A stretch of DNA of 24,102 nucleotides from Auxenochlorella pyrenoidosa (taxonomy: Eukaryota > Chlorophyta > Trebouxiophyceae > Chlorellales > Chlorellaceae): positions 823,026 through 847,127 of the forward strand of contig KQ482032.1 of the NCBI GenBank assembly GCA_001430745.1, in the 5' to 3' direction. Under the pieces are notes generated by a model. It did not search any database. It was not told where the DNA came from and saw only the letters and a program-made list of their open reading frames with translations. This document shows, one piece after another, positions 8,930 through 18,670 of this stretch. Positions within the stretch are counted from its first letter, which is position 1. The number at the start of each line of letters is the position of its first letter. The position numbers were made by a program, and so were the translations under genes.

Positions 8930-11900
8930 ATGAGCAACACGCTCAACGGCGTGCTGGAGCGGCTGCGTGCCTTCGGCGACGGCAAGCTGGCTGAGCTGGA
9001 AGCTCGCGCAGAGGAGCACCGCAGCTGGCTGCGCGCAGCGGTCGAGGAGGTGGCCGCCCAGGTGGCTGCGCTCGTCCCAGCCTCCAAGCGGCAGCGCCTG
9101 GACGGCAGCGGCGCTGCGCGGGCCACGGCGGCAGAGGCGGACGAGCGACAGGTGAGGGCAGCTGGAGCAGCGCCAGTGTCCCACAGCTGTGCAGGAGGTT
9201 GTCGAAACACAGGATATCAAACAAGACCTCAGTCCTCCAAGTCCTTCTGCCCGCCCATGTGCAGGATGCCGAGGCGCCGCGCGGCCGGAAAGGCCGTGGC
9301 CGCGCCGCCGCCGACCCGCCGCCATCCGAGGCTGCTGCAGGCCCAGAAGCGACAGAGGAGCCAGCACAGCCCGCAGAAGAGCCAACCAAGCCTGCGCCAC
9401 GCAGCAGGCGTGGCAAGCAGCAGCAGAAGGAGGATGTGGCGCAGGCGGCGGAAGCTGAGACTGCTGATTCGCCGGCTGCGGGTGAGGTGTGCACGTTGCA
9501 CGCCGGTGCTGGGCTGCTGGTGCTTCTGCTGGCTCAGGAAATGACGCGCAGGCTATGTTTGCTTGCAACCTGCTCATTGCTTTCACGCTGTTGTATTGCC
9601 GTCCTCACCATGTGCAGAGGAGGAGCCTGTTGCTGAGCCGCCCAGGCCAGCGCAGCGCCCTAGCCGACGCGGCAGGAAGGCAGCAGCCACTGAGGACGCG
9701 CCTGCTCAGGAGGCGCCTGGAGACAGGCCCGCAGGTAGGGTATCCTGGCGGTCAACACATTCTGCTGGCATTCATGGGTGCCAGTGGCTGTCGGTTGAAA
9801 CCCTGCGCCGGGTTGTCCACAGTCCCTCTTCCCTGCCCTGCCCTGCCTGCAGAGGTGGAGCAGCTAGAGACGGTTGTGGCAGAGCCTCCCAAACCAATAC
9901 CGCGGGGTGTGCGCGGCAGGAGACAGCAGCTTGACAACGTGCCAGCGGAGGAGATGCCGCCTGCAGAGGAGCGCGGCAAGCCTGCCGACCTGCCCAGGCC
10001 TGAGCACATTGGTGGGTGACATAGGATTGCTTGGGAGTACGGTGCAGCCTGCACAGGCAGGGGTGCATGAAAAGTGTGCATTGCAGTCGACTTTCCCTGA
10101 GGTGACGGCAGCGCCGCAGCTCTCTGGTACGATGACCCGCTCTGCCTGGTCCTCTCCCACCTGCTGCAGCAGAGCCTGACCAAGAGGCAGCCGCGGCCGA
10201 GCAGCCCACCAAGCCACTGCGGGGCAGGCGGGGCAAGCAGCAGCAGCAGCAGCAGCAGCCGTCGGAGGCAACTCCTGCTCAGGCACCTGCAGCTCGCAGC
10301 ACTCGTGCTCGCCGTGGCCAGGCAGCAGAGGAGGCTCCACCTGATGAGCCATCTGCGGCCAGCACGGGGCCCGAGCTAGCGCCCGAGGCGGCTAGTGGCC
10401 GCAGCACTCGCGGCCGTCGTGGCCTGGCAGTGCCAGCGCCATCAGAGCCGCCAGCTTCGGGGCAAGGTCGCGGGCGCCGCACGGTGCAGGCCAAGGCAGA
10501 AGCTGCTGAGCAGGCAGCCGTGCCGGACCTTGCTGTGGCGCCCAGCGAGGTGGCTGCCGCACAGCCGGGAGAGCAGCCTGAGGAGCATGAGGGGATGGAT
10601 GCATCGCAGCAGGAGGAGCAGCAGGTGGCGGCTGCCAAGAAAGGCAAGGGCCGCAAGGTTGCCGCCAGCGGGCGCAAGGCGGCGGCTGGCCGCAAGCGCA
10701 AAGGCGAGGAGCAGGAGGAGGAGGATGCCACGGCGCAGCCAGCAGCCAGCCTGCCGACCTCCACTCAGAGCCGCCGCGCAGCCAAGTCCAGCAAGCAGTC
10801 GGCTGCTGAAGCAGCAGCTGAGGAGGCAGGGGCAGATGGCGCTGGTGAGGCGGTCGTAGCCCTCCAGCAGGATGCGGCTGCAGCAGAAGCAGAACCAGCG
10901 GCAGCTGGGGTGGAGGCGGTTGCAGCTGCCAACATGGCAGCAGAGCCCGCAGGGCCTCCTGTAGCAGCGCTGCCTGAAGAAGGCTGTGCTGCTGCCGCTG
11001 TCAGCTCGCCCATGGAGGACGACGAGGTCCCGCCCGCGGCAGAGCCTTGCAGTGCATCACCTGAGCAGGCAGCAGCAGATGTGGAGGCGTCGGCTGGAGC
11101 AGCAGCAGGGGCAGGAGCGACGCAGGAGGCCAGCCCTGCCCCGGCACCCACTGTTCCGTCTGAGCAGCTCAATGCATCAGCCGAGCAGGCCGCTGCAGCT
11201 GGCGACGAGCAGTTTGAGGAGCGGGCAGAACAGCAGGAGCAGCAGGACTGGCCTGGGCCCTCATCCGCAGGCTATCAGTCGGCAGCCTCGGGCCACGCCG
11301 ATGAGGATGATGAGGGGCCAGCAGCAGGCACGCTAGCTGCTGAGCACGCAGCATCGCCAGCGGCAGCGCACCAGAGCGAGGAGCACCTGGGCGCTGAGGA
11401 GGCTGGGGCAGAGGAGGCAGCGACAATGGCGGCAGCGCCGTGTTCTGACCACCAGCCGGAACAGGAGGTGCAGCAGGAGCAGGCGCATTCAGAAGAGCAG
11501 GAGGCTGCCGGGGAAGCAGAGCGGCCAGTGCCGGACTCGCAGCCCAAGCCAGCAAATGCAGGCGGCGGCGGGCTTGCCTCCAACCTGGTTGCCTCCATCC
11601 GCTCCTTCCTGCCGATGGCCAAGCCAGCGCCACCGCCCCCAGCTGCTGGCATCAAGAAGCCGCAGCAGAAGGTGAGGGCTTCTTGATGGCTGCGCAGCCT
11701 ATTGCCCACGCTCATGCGAGGCCCTGCATCCTGCCTGTCGGCATGGCAGAAGCATGGCATGCAGGGTGCACGCGCTTGGGGGGGTGATTGAAGCGTTGGT
11801 TGACTTCCGCACTGCATCTCCCTTGCCCTGCAGCTCAAGGCGCTGGAGGCCGCTGATGCGGCACGCCGCAAGGAGGCGGAGAAGCAGGCGGAGCGCCAGC

Positions 11901-13661
11901 GGCAGAAGGCGGAGCTGGAGCGGCAGCGCCTGGAGCGCGTCAAGGTGCGGCCTGGCCCTTTCCGGCCCGCATGAGACGCCCACGTTGCTGTGTGCATGAC
12001 CGCACGTGCCCCGCATGCTTATGTGCATCCCGCAGCTGTCCAAGCAGGTTTCGGGTACAGTCAATGAGCTGCTGGACTGCTCTACCCGCCCCCCTGCAGG
12101 CCAAGCAGGAGGAGGAGGCACGGCGGGCTGCCGAGGAGGCCAAGCGGCGGGAGGAGGCGCGGCTCAAGCGGGAGCAGGAGGCGGCGCAGCGCAGGTGGGC
12201 TTGGTGGTGGTTGGACATGAACGGCTACGGGTACTGCGCATGTAAGAAACGCCAGCTTGACAGACATGAGGGAGCCCTTCACGGCATGCCCTCCTGCCCG
12301 GTACACTGGCGGTCCCGCACGCGCACGCATGCTGATCCGCTGCATTTGCTGCTCATGCCTGCCGTTATTGCTGCAGGAAAGAGCAGCTTGAGGCGGAACG
12401 TGAGGAGAAGCTGCGCAGGCAGGAGGAGGCGCGGCGCCGCAAGGAGGACGCCGCTGCCGCCGCTGCTGCTGCGGCTGCTGCGCCCCGCCAAATGCTGCGT
12501 CCAGCTGGCGAAGCTGCAAAGGGTGCTGGCGCAGCTGCCGTGCCCGCCTCTGGCAGCACAGCGTTGCCAGCTGCTGTCGAGAACCGGCCGCTCAATGGGG
12601 CCCAGCCTGCCGGCCTGGCCCCCAGCCTGGCAGAGGCCAAGCAGCGGCTGCAGCGCATCCAGGAGGCAGCCATCGCGGCAGCGCAGGGCAGCAGCGCCGG
12701 CGGCGGCAGCAAGCCCACCCTGGACCTGAAGCCGCTCGCGCTCGGTGCCAAGCCTTTTGCGGGGCGGCAGGTCCCGCAGCAGGCTGCAGCAGCACAGCAG
12801 CAAGCAGTGCCGTGCACGTCCGCAGCTGCAGCGGCGCCTGGTGCTGCTGGTCGCGCCAGCAGGCAGCCATCTGCTGCGCCCCAGACGTATGAGATCTCTC
12901 CCTACAAGTGAGGTGCCACCCAGCAGCGCGTCAATGTTGCCTGGCTGTGCCTGCGCCGCTCCCGCCCGGCAGCCATGTTGCTTGTTTGTTCCATTCCGAA
13001 CTGACGCCTCGCAACCCTGCTCATCTTGATCCTTGCCTTGCACATGCAGGAGCGACCACGACTCTGACGACGACCAGCCCAAGAAGCCGGTGCCTGAGTG
13101 GGCGCGTGGTGACCGCCTGCGCGCGCAGCTCATCGCGCAGGTGCGCTGCCAGGCCTGAGCTCACCGGTGCTGTCGGATCCATCCCCAGATCATGCCTGTT
13201 CCGCTGACTATGAAGTGCGTGATCTGCCCAGCGACCCTTTGTGCCTCCTCGCCTCCCCCCTGCTCCCCTGCAGACCAAGGTGGACCCCGACGAGATCTTC
13301 CAGCAGCACCAGAAGACCTGCTCCCTGGACGAGGTGTTTGCCAATGGTGAGCACAATTGCCGTGCCGGCGCCTCACAGGAGCGTGGATGTGTAGCCCAGC
13401 AGGGGGCAGGGCATGCGGCGCGCCCCTGGCCTGCATCATGCCCCTGGCCTGCATCATGCCCGCAAGCCCACCACCTTCACACCCGGCACCCTTTGGCGCT
13501 TGGCCTTATGCGAGGTGCCTGCCCAGCTCATCCGCGTCCCTCCTCTCGCAGGCAAGAGCAAGCAGGACCTGACGCGCCGCACCAGCAGCGGCAACTGGAT
13601 CGAGGACCGCGTGACGTGGAAGGAGGAGATGTCGTACAAGAAGGCCATGGGCTACATCTAG
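8930..13661 (+). CDS. INCENP: Inner centromere protein (INCENP), chromosomal passenger complex scaffold
   Basis: INCENP tethers and activates Aurora kinase at centromeres and the spindle midzone. Exons: 8930-9151, 9265-9481, 9618-9734, 9853-10011, 10173-11671, 11834-11944, 12100-12194, 12377-12907, 13050-13140, 13274-13346, 13552-13661; phases agree throughout, giving 1074 residues. The N-terminus (LAELEARAEEHRSWLRAAVEE, about 20-40) resembles the CEN box that binds the Survivin/Borealin partners. The middle is low-complexity Ala/Glu/Pro with repeated arginine motifs. Residues 739 to about 825 form a charged single-alpha-helix (EEEARRAAEEAKRREEARLK). Near 890-985 comes YEISPYKSDHDSDDD, then the IN-box: PEWARGDRLRAQL, VDPDEIF, CSLDEVF, and RRTSSGNW with the Aurora-type TSS at 1049-1051. 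The ATG at 8930 sits in CAGCCATGAGC just before the CEN box. Exon 5 has a NAGNAG acceptor (10170 or 10173), adding or dropping one residue. Confidence 0.9.
9265..10300 (+). repeat. Four consecutive INCENP exons each carrying a Pro/Arg repeat unit
   Basis: Exons 2 to 5 each hold one unit of the form A-E-x-P-x-(K/P) followed by an arginine cluster: AEEPTKPAPRSRRGK (111-125), AEPPRPAQRPSRRGRK (152-167), AEPPKPIPRGVRGRR (195-209) and AEQPTKPLRGRRGK (247-260). Exons 3 and 4 are symmetric (phase 1-1). Shorter versions (STRARRG, STRGRRG, GQGRGRR) continue inside exon 5. This pattern fits exon duplication. Confidence 0.75.
10238..10258 (+). repeat. (CAG)7 microsatellite encoding polyglutamine
   Basis: Seven consecutive CAG codons in INCENP exon 5, directly after a GRRGK motif. 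A shorter KQQQK occurs at the same place of the exon 2 repeat unit, so the tract is an expansion within the unit. Confidence 0.9.
13422..13457. repeat. 18-bp perfect tandem repeat in INCENP intron 10
   Basis: GCCCCTGGCCTGCATCAT occurs twice head-to-tail (13422-13439, 13440-13457) within the intron at 13347-13551. It is noncoding under the gene model. Confidence 0.9.
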
Positions 13662-13951
13662 GGGCTCCCTCCCACCCCGCTGGTGGCAAAGAGCCCAGAC
13701 CAGCTGCTTCCAGTCCTGGGCACCTACCTAGCCCCTTGCCTGCTGGGGAAACTGGGCCCAGCATTGACCTCAGCGGCTGTGCAGCGCGCCGACTGTCTGC
13801 AGACTGCCTGCAAGCAGCCTTTGGCCACTCCTTGCTTGACAGAACATTACTAAGGCTGAGCGCGTGCGACTCCCCGGTGGCCCGGCGGCGGAGCCTTGTA
13901 CTCTCAGCGTTTTTCTCTCCACTTTTGAGCAGCGGGCCGCTGTTCCGAGGT

Positions 13952-13956
13952 TGTAA
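13952..13956 (+). terminator. TGTAA polyadenylation signal for INCENP
   Basis: TGTAA is the usual near-upstream polyadenylation element of green algae. It lies about 290 bp after the INCENP stop codon, which implies a 3' UTR of roughly 300 nt. Confidence 0.65.
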
Positions 13957-14008
13957 TCACAGTACATCTGTTCAAGACATGTTGCGGCTACTATGTGTGC
14001 ATCAGTTT

Positions 14009-14013
14009 TTACA
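14009..14013 (-). terminator. TGTAA polyadenylation signal for the glutamate receptor-like gene
   Basis: TTACA on the plus strand is TGTAA on the minus strand, about 130 bp after the minus-strand stop. Cleavage would fall near 13990-14000, just short of the opposing INCENP signal. Confidence 0.65.
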
Positions 14014-14143
14014 AGGAACAGAACAGAGGGCCAAGGAGGCTGAACACTTATTTGAAAGATTTCACAGAACTGGTATGGACAGATGAAAACTGAGGGAGCA
14101 GCAGTGATGGTTTTGAGGGGAGGAACAGAGAAATTTGAGGACA

Positions 14144-17100
14144 TCAAACAGGCGGGACCGAGGCAGGATAGGGCAGCGATGATGGCGGCGGAGGCGTGGC
14201 CGCGTGCGTGTCTGGCTGCTGCCCCTGTTGCGAGGCACACAGCATGTGCTCGACTCTCTGCACCGCCGCCAGAACCTGCACCATGTATGCGTCTTCAGAT
14301 GCTCTGCTGCCGCTGGCATAACTGGGCACACCATCCAGGTCCTGCTTGCTCATGCTGTGCCGCTGCATGCCGCCCATTCCATGTGCCACGTCAGCAGCGC
14401 CGGCTGGGGCTCCCTGCCGCCGCCGGCCGATCCAGCAGCCAGCGCTGGTGCCGCCGTTGCTGCCGCTGGCGCCGCGCCGCGTGCGCACGCTCTGCAGGCG
14501 CCGCAGGGTGGCCTGCGCGCGCTTGAAGGTGACGGTGCGGGCCACACGGCGCGCGCTGAGGAGCGCCAGCTGGCTGACAATCACAAGCACTGCAGCCACG
14601 CCCACACTCGCTGCCAGCAGGATCCACAGGCCTGCAGGGGGGGCGGGGGGGGCACACAAAAAGTGTGTCACGCAGTGCCACAGGCGCAGCCGCTGGCTGC
14701 CGTTGTTGAAGCCCCACCTGAGCGCAGCCCTCCTTCCTCCTGTTGCGGGGCCAAGCCTTGAGCGCTCAAAAGCAAGCTCCATCTCGCTGGCACTCGGCTG
14801 CCCGAGGCAGGCGCAGTGCGCAGGCGGCCGCTGCGCACCCGACACCTCTTGGAAGCTGATCTGCGTGGTGGTTTCAGACACCCCCCGCGTCTTGCAGGTT
14901 GCCTCTGGCGGGTTGATCCACTGCTGCTCCAGGCTCTCCATCTGGCCTGCGGGGTGGGCAATGAGCGGAGCAGAGCCGCTGGACGGGGTGCGACAGCGGC
15001 GCGAGGCGCCAGTGTTCCGACATCGTGGAGCACGACCCAGGCATGCGGCGCGCAGTGCTGGCTGTGCCCTGCAAGGGCACTGCTGCCAACCCCCCGGAAG
15101 AGCCGGCGATAATTTCACCCTCCCAAACACCAAGCCCAGCCGCCGCCCTTCACCCCCACCTTCACCCCCACCCTCACCCTCGCCACACCCTCACCCCGCC
15201 CCTCCCCCCACCCGAGTCCTTGAGCGCCACCAGGATGCGGTTGTACTCCTTCAGGAAGGCCGAGTCGTCAAAGTTGGAGGGGAAGGCCACCGCCTGGTCG
15301 TACTGCAGGGAGGGGGGGGGCGGGGGGGGGGCTGGCGGTGGGGAGGGGGCTAGCTTTGAGCCTGCAGGAACCACCCGGGCCAAAAGGCAGGGCCCAGGAG
15401 CCCAGGCAACACCTCACGACAGCAGCTGCAGGGTTGGCGCTGCTTGTTGGGCACCCGGCCTGCCCGCCCGGCCTGGCTGGCAGTCGGCGGCGGGGCCCCA
15501 CCTCGTCCCAGGTGCCGCCGACCAGCACCAGGTCGCACTGGCTGGCGGCGGAGAACTCCAGGATGTACGAGTCCAGCACCAGGGCCTGGATGTCGCCGTC
15601 CTGCGGTCAGGGAGGCGCGGGGGGGCAGGGAGGGCAGGGAGGATGGGCCAGCAGGAGGGCAGGGAGGATGGGCATGGCGTGCACGGTATGGGGGCGTGCA
15701 CGGTAGGGGGGCCAGCTGGCACACACGCCTGCATGCAACATGTGTCGTCCAGCCGGCAGGGCGGCCAGACGGCGTCAGGGCACAGCAGCGCGTACAGCTC
15801 ACCCGGACCGCATCAAACATGTTCTGCAGGTCCTCGTTCGTGTTCCAGGGGTACCCAGTCGGCTGCAGGGGCGCGCAGGCAGGCGCTGGGGCGCCAGGCT
15901 TGGTGGGTGGTCACATGGAGGGCGAGCGCTGCCCCCTCGCTGGTGGCTAAAATTGAGTTCGGGTGAGCCCAGCGCTGGCTTTTCCATCGCTGCAGGCGGG
16001 TGTGCACTACTGCGGAGCATCCCTGGGCAGCGAGAACCGGGGCGCCACTGCAAGCGCGACTGCAGGGGCCCTCAGGCGCAGCGGCGGGTGGCGGGGCGCC
16101 CCACCCACCGTGATACCTCGCTTGCTGAGGTCGCTCATGTACTCGGGGTCCTCCCTGGCCCGGGGGGGTGGGGGGGGGGGGGGGAAGGGGGGTGGGAGCC
16201 CAGCAGCCACACAGCGCATTGGCGCAGGAGGAATTGTGCCCTCACTGCACTCCGAGCACCCTGCTCGCTGCCATGACGGCTGGACCGCCCAAGCATGCTG
16301 GGCGCCAGCACGGCAGGCCCCAGCGACGGTCTAGGATGCCCACCCAGGCAACATCCCAAGGCAGCAATGGCAACCGAACACCGGCCCCGGCCTCCCCGCT
16401 CACCATGTGCCCACCCGCTTGCCGGGCAGGTCCTCCACGCTGCGAATGCTGCTCTGCAGCTGGCTGGCCGTCAGGTTGGCGGCTGCAAGGGGGGGGATTC
16501 CCGGTGGGTGGCAGCAGGCGGTCTCAGACGGCGATGCATGCTAGCAGGCCCGACAATCAAGTGCGGCGCACATGACGGCACACCACGCGTGCCTGCCTGC
16601 CGGATGCTCCTTCCGGCAGGCGCCAAAGGCGCGCAGCCCGCACCTGTGCTGCCGGTGTACACCGCGGTCAGCACCAGCATCATGAAGGAGAAGATGAGCA
16701 GGATGAAGCGCCCCGCAAAGTTGCGCGGCTCCAGGTCAAAGATCTGGGGGGGGCGGGGGTGAGCGAGCGCAGCTGGGAGCAAGCGTGGCGCAGAGGGCCA
16801 AGGAGCCTGGCAGCAGGGCTCTGCAGCGTGCAGCCATTTGCCCGCTCCCGAGGCAGCCACAGAGCGGCTCTTCATTGCTGCACCTGGCGCTGCCGGCAGC
16901 TGCGGCCCCCGTGCTCAGCGGCAGATGGCACCCGCCCACCTGCATTGGCCGTCCCAGCGCGCCAAAAACCTGTGGCTGCAGTTTTGGATAGGGCGGCTCC
17001 CCCGGCGGCGCTGGTCGCATGTTGGCCCAGCGCTCCACGCCCCACAGTATCAGCCCCACTCCTATAGCAGTTAGCAGTATGGCCAGCCACAGCTGCCTGC

Positions 17101-18670
17101 AGCGAGGCACGGCGGTGTGCTGGCGTTCAAAGATGGGAGCGGGCAGGCGGGAGGCACACACACTCGCATGCTTCCTGCTGCGCGGCTGCCCCTCTCCTTT
17201 AAGGCATCCCTGTAATACACACCATTCAAAGGCATTCATGAAGATCCAGTAGTCGACTGTGCCGGTGTCCTCTGTGGCCACCAGGATTCGGTAGCCCGCG
17301 CCCAGGGTGGGGTAGGTGAAGGTGATGCCCTGCAGCCGGGCGGGCAGCGGGGTGCCAGCTGGGGTGGGCCGGGAGGGGGGTGCCCCCCCCCCCGTGGTGC
17401 ACCCCTCACATGCCTGCCGCCCCACTGGCGGGATGCCCTTGGGCCCGCCCCGCCCGCGTGCCCCTCGCCTTCTCCAGGTTGATGCGGCTGATGTCCACGC
17501 CGGCCACGGCAAGGTCGCAGGTGCCATCCCCGGCCTCCAGGGCATCGAGCATGTCGTACCTGGCGGGGAGGGGGGCAGCATGCGGCATGTGTGTACGCAT
17601 GCCTGGTGGTGCTGGGGCGTGAGGCAGGGTGCCGATGCGACAGAGCGGGCTGCCTGCCCCGCTGCCTGCAGCTCGTGCCGCACGCCCTGCCACGCGGCTG
17701 CGCTTCTGGCATCTGCCCAACAGCAAGAAGTGGCGGCCGCGGCATGCATGGCACGTGGGCTGCCGTTGCACTCCTCGCACGAGCCCGGCGCCCCCCGTGC
17801 GCACCAGTCCATGCATGTCCAGTTCAGCTGCGAGTCGGGCCAGCCCAGCTGCTCCTGCACGAGCTGCAGGTGAGGGCAGGCAGGGTCCTCCCGCCAATCA
17901 GGGGTGCTCACAACACCTGGTCAGGAGGCTCAGAGCCCGGACGGGGCGCCCCCGCTCGGGCCACCGCCGCCGTCCCACCTGGAACAGGGCGATCTCGTAG
18001 CCCCCGTAGCTGGAGGGGTCGCGGTCCAGGCAGTTAACCACCGGGGCATAGTCGCTGCAGTGGGCACCCCAGGGCGACCAGGGACGGGCGGGCATCGGTT
18101 TGCAACAGGCACTACATGGCCCTAGGCCAGCAGCAGGTCACCTGCACTGGTGCAGTGCGTACGGCCACGAGGCAGGTGCGCCCTGCCCGCAGGCACCGTC
18201 CTGGGCAGACCCGCACAACAGCCCGCCCAAAGGGCTGCGCAGCTCAATGCTGGGGCAAACCTGCCTGGTGCAGATGTTGATGGTGCGGTTGATGCCTGTG
18301 AGCGTCAGGGTCGCTGCTGCTGGGGCGGGCGGGGAAGCGCTGCCGCTGCACGTCGGGGGGTGGGAGCGTGGAAGCATGAGGCCGTCTGCATCTTCCTAGG
18401 CACGAGGTTGGCGTGTGACAGAGGCGTTTTGCAGGTTGCAGCTGCTAACGTCAGCGTGGAGGGCACACAACGGCGGTACTGCTTGGGGAGGGTAAGCGGG
18501 CAGCAGCCGCCAGGCGCCGCCGCTGCCCACCCTCCAGCGGGTGGCGCCGTGCGCGAGCTGCCGTCCCCTCGCCTCTGAGCAGCTGCTGGAGCAAGAAGCA
18601 GGCTGACCGCCGCTGCAAACACAAGCAGAGGGTGGGCCGCGCCGCCGAACGCCTCCAAACTGCCTCGCAT
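14144..18670 (-). CDS. Ionotropic glutamate receptor-like channel (GLR-like, no N-terminal ATD)
   Basis: Predicted ligand-gated cation channel. Exons on the minus strand: 18670 to about 18531 (or 18573), 18345-18265, 18054-17979, 17863-17805, 17559-17469, 17329-17223, 17096-16940, 16743-16644, 16482-16404, 16154-16109, 15862-15803, 15600-15502, 15302-15212, 14946-14839, 14631-14144; about 593 residues. Signal peptide at 1 to about 32 (HPLLVFAAAVSLLLAPAAAQ), then almost directly the S1 lobe (GGYEIALFQ, GTCDLAVAGVDI, GITFTYPTLGAGYRILV), M1 (LWLAILLTAIGVGLILWGVERW, 187-206), a short pore segment, M3 (RFILLIFSFMMLVL then YTGSTAANLTASQL), the S2 lobe (VEDLPGKRVGTW; LVLDSYILEF with the amino-binding Asp; CDLVLVGGTW; QQWINPPEATC), M4 (LWILLAASVGVAAVLVIVSQLALL) and a basic cytoplasmic tail. 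The channel architecture is clear. The exon 1 end is uncertain (GC donor at 18573 or GT donor at 18531, same phase). Introns 2 and 5 appear to use GC donors. Confidence 0.87.
15130..15211 (-). repeat. G-rich minisatellite-like tract in receptor intron 13
   Basis: The plus strand reads as repeated CACCCCCACC/CACCCTC units, so the transcript carries many G-triplets immediately after the donor at 15211. Several runs of three or more G with short loops make an RNA G-quadruplex plausible. It lies entirely in the intron at 14947-15211. Confidence 0.7.
15308..15349. repeat. Poly-G/poly-C tract next to a receptor splice acceptor
   Basis: G-runs on the plus strand become a C-rich polypyrimidine tract in the minus-strand transcript, ending just upstream of the acceptor CCTGCAG|TACGAC (exon starts 15302). 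The plus (template) strand could form a G-quadruplex. Confidence 0.75.
15630..15705. repeat. Two short direct-repeat pairs in receptor intron 11
   Basis: GAGGGCAGGGAGGATGGGC occurs at 15630-15648 and 15655-15673 (period 25). GCGTGCACGGTA occurs at 15677-15688 and 15694-15705 (period 17). Both pairs lie within the intron at 15601-15802. Confidence 0.85.
16162..16197. repeat. Long poly-G/poly-C tract next to a receptor splice acceptor
   Basis: Nearly uninterrupted G on the plus strand, including a run of 14. In the minus-strand transcript it is a C tract leading to the acceptor CGGGCCAG|GGAGGAC (exon starts 16154). It is likely to be difficult to sequence, so its length may be inaccurate. Confidence 0.8.
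17330..17468 (-). other. GC-AG intron (receptor intron 5)
   Basis: The donor GAGAAG|GCGAGG and acceptor GGCTGCAG|GGCATC join INLEK to GITFTYP in phase 0, as needed by the S1 lobe. The GT donors further on (CCA|GTGGGG, CAT|GTGAGG) give the wrong phase. Confidence 0.8.
18055..18264 (-). other. Probable GC-AG intron (receptor intron 2)
   Basis: The donor ACCAG|GCAGGT with acceptor CACTGCAG|CGACTA joins RTINICT to SDYAPVVNC in phase 2. The adjacent GT donor four bases on (AGGCAG|GTTTGC) is out of phase. Further GT donors that keep phase but add residues exist (for example TGTT|GTGCGG), so this is less certain than introns 1 and 7 of the helicase gene. Confidence 0.6.

Larger units (their letters stand above)
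13662..14143. other. Convergent 3' regions of the INCENP and glutamate receptor-like genes
   Basis: About 480 bp between a plus-strand stop (TAG, 13659-13661) and a minus-strand stop (TGA, 14146-14144). It is less GC-rich than the flanking exons and holds no gene-like frame. It contains the two facing TGTAA motifs listed separately. Confidence 0.8.

Noticed and set aside
10279..11172. Minus-strand Ser/Ala/Cys-rich frames opposite INCENP exon 5
   Set aside because: They mirror the GCA/GCT/GAG-rich INCENP codons. No start context, splice logic or domain supports them.
14346..15353. 335-codon plus-strand frame over the receptor M4 and S2 exons
   Set aside because: The opposite strand encodes conserved channel segments with proper splice sites. 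The plus frame is GC-bias shadow.
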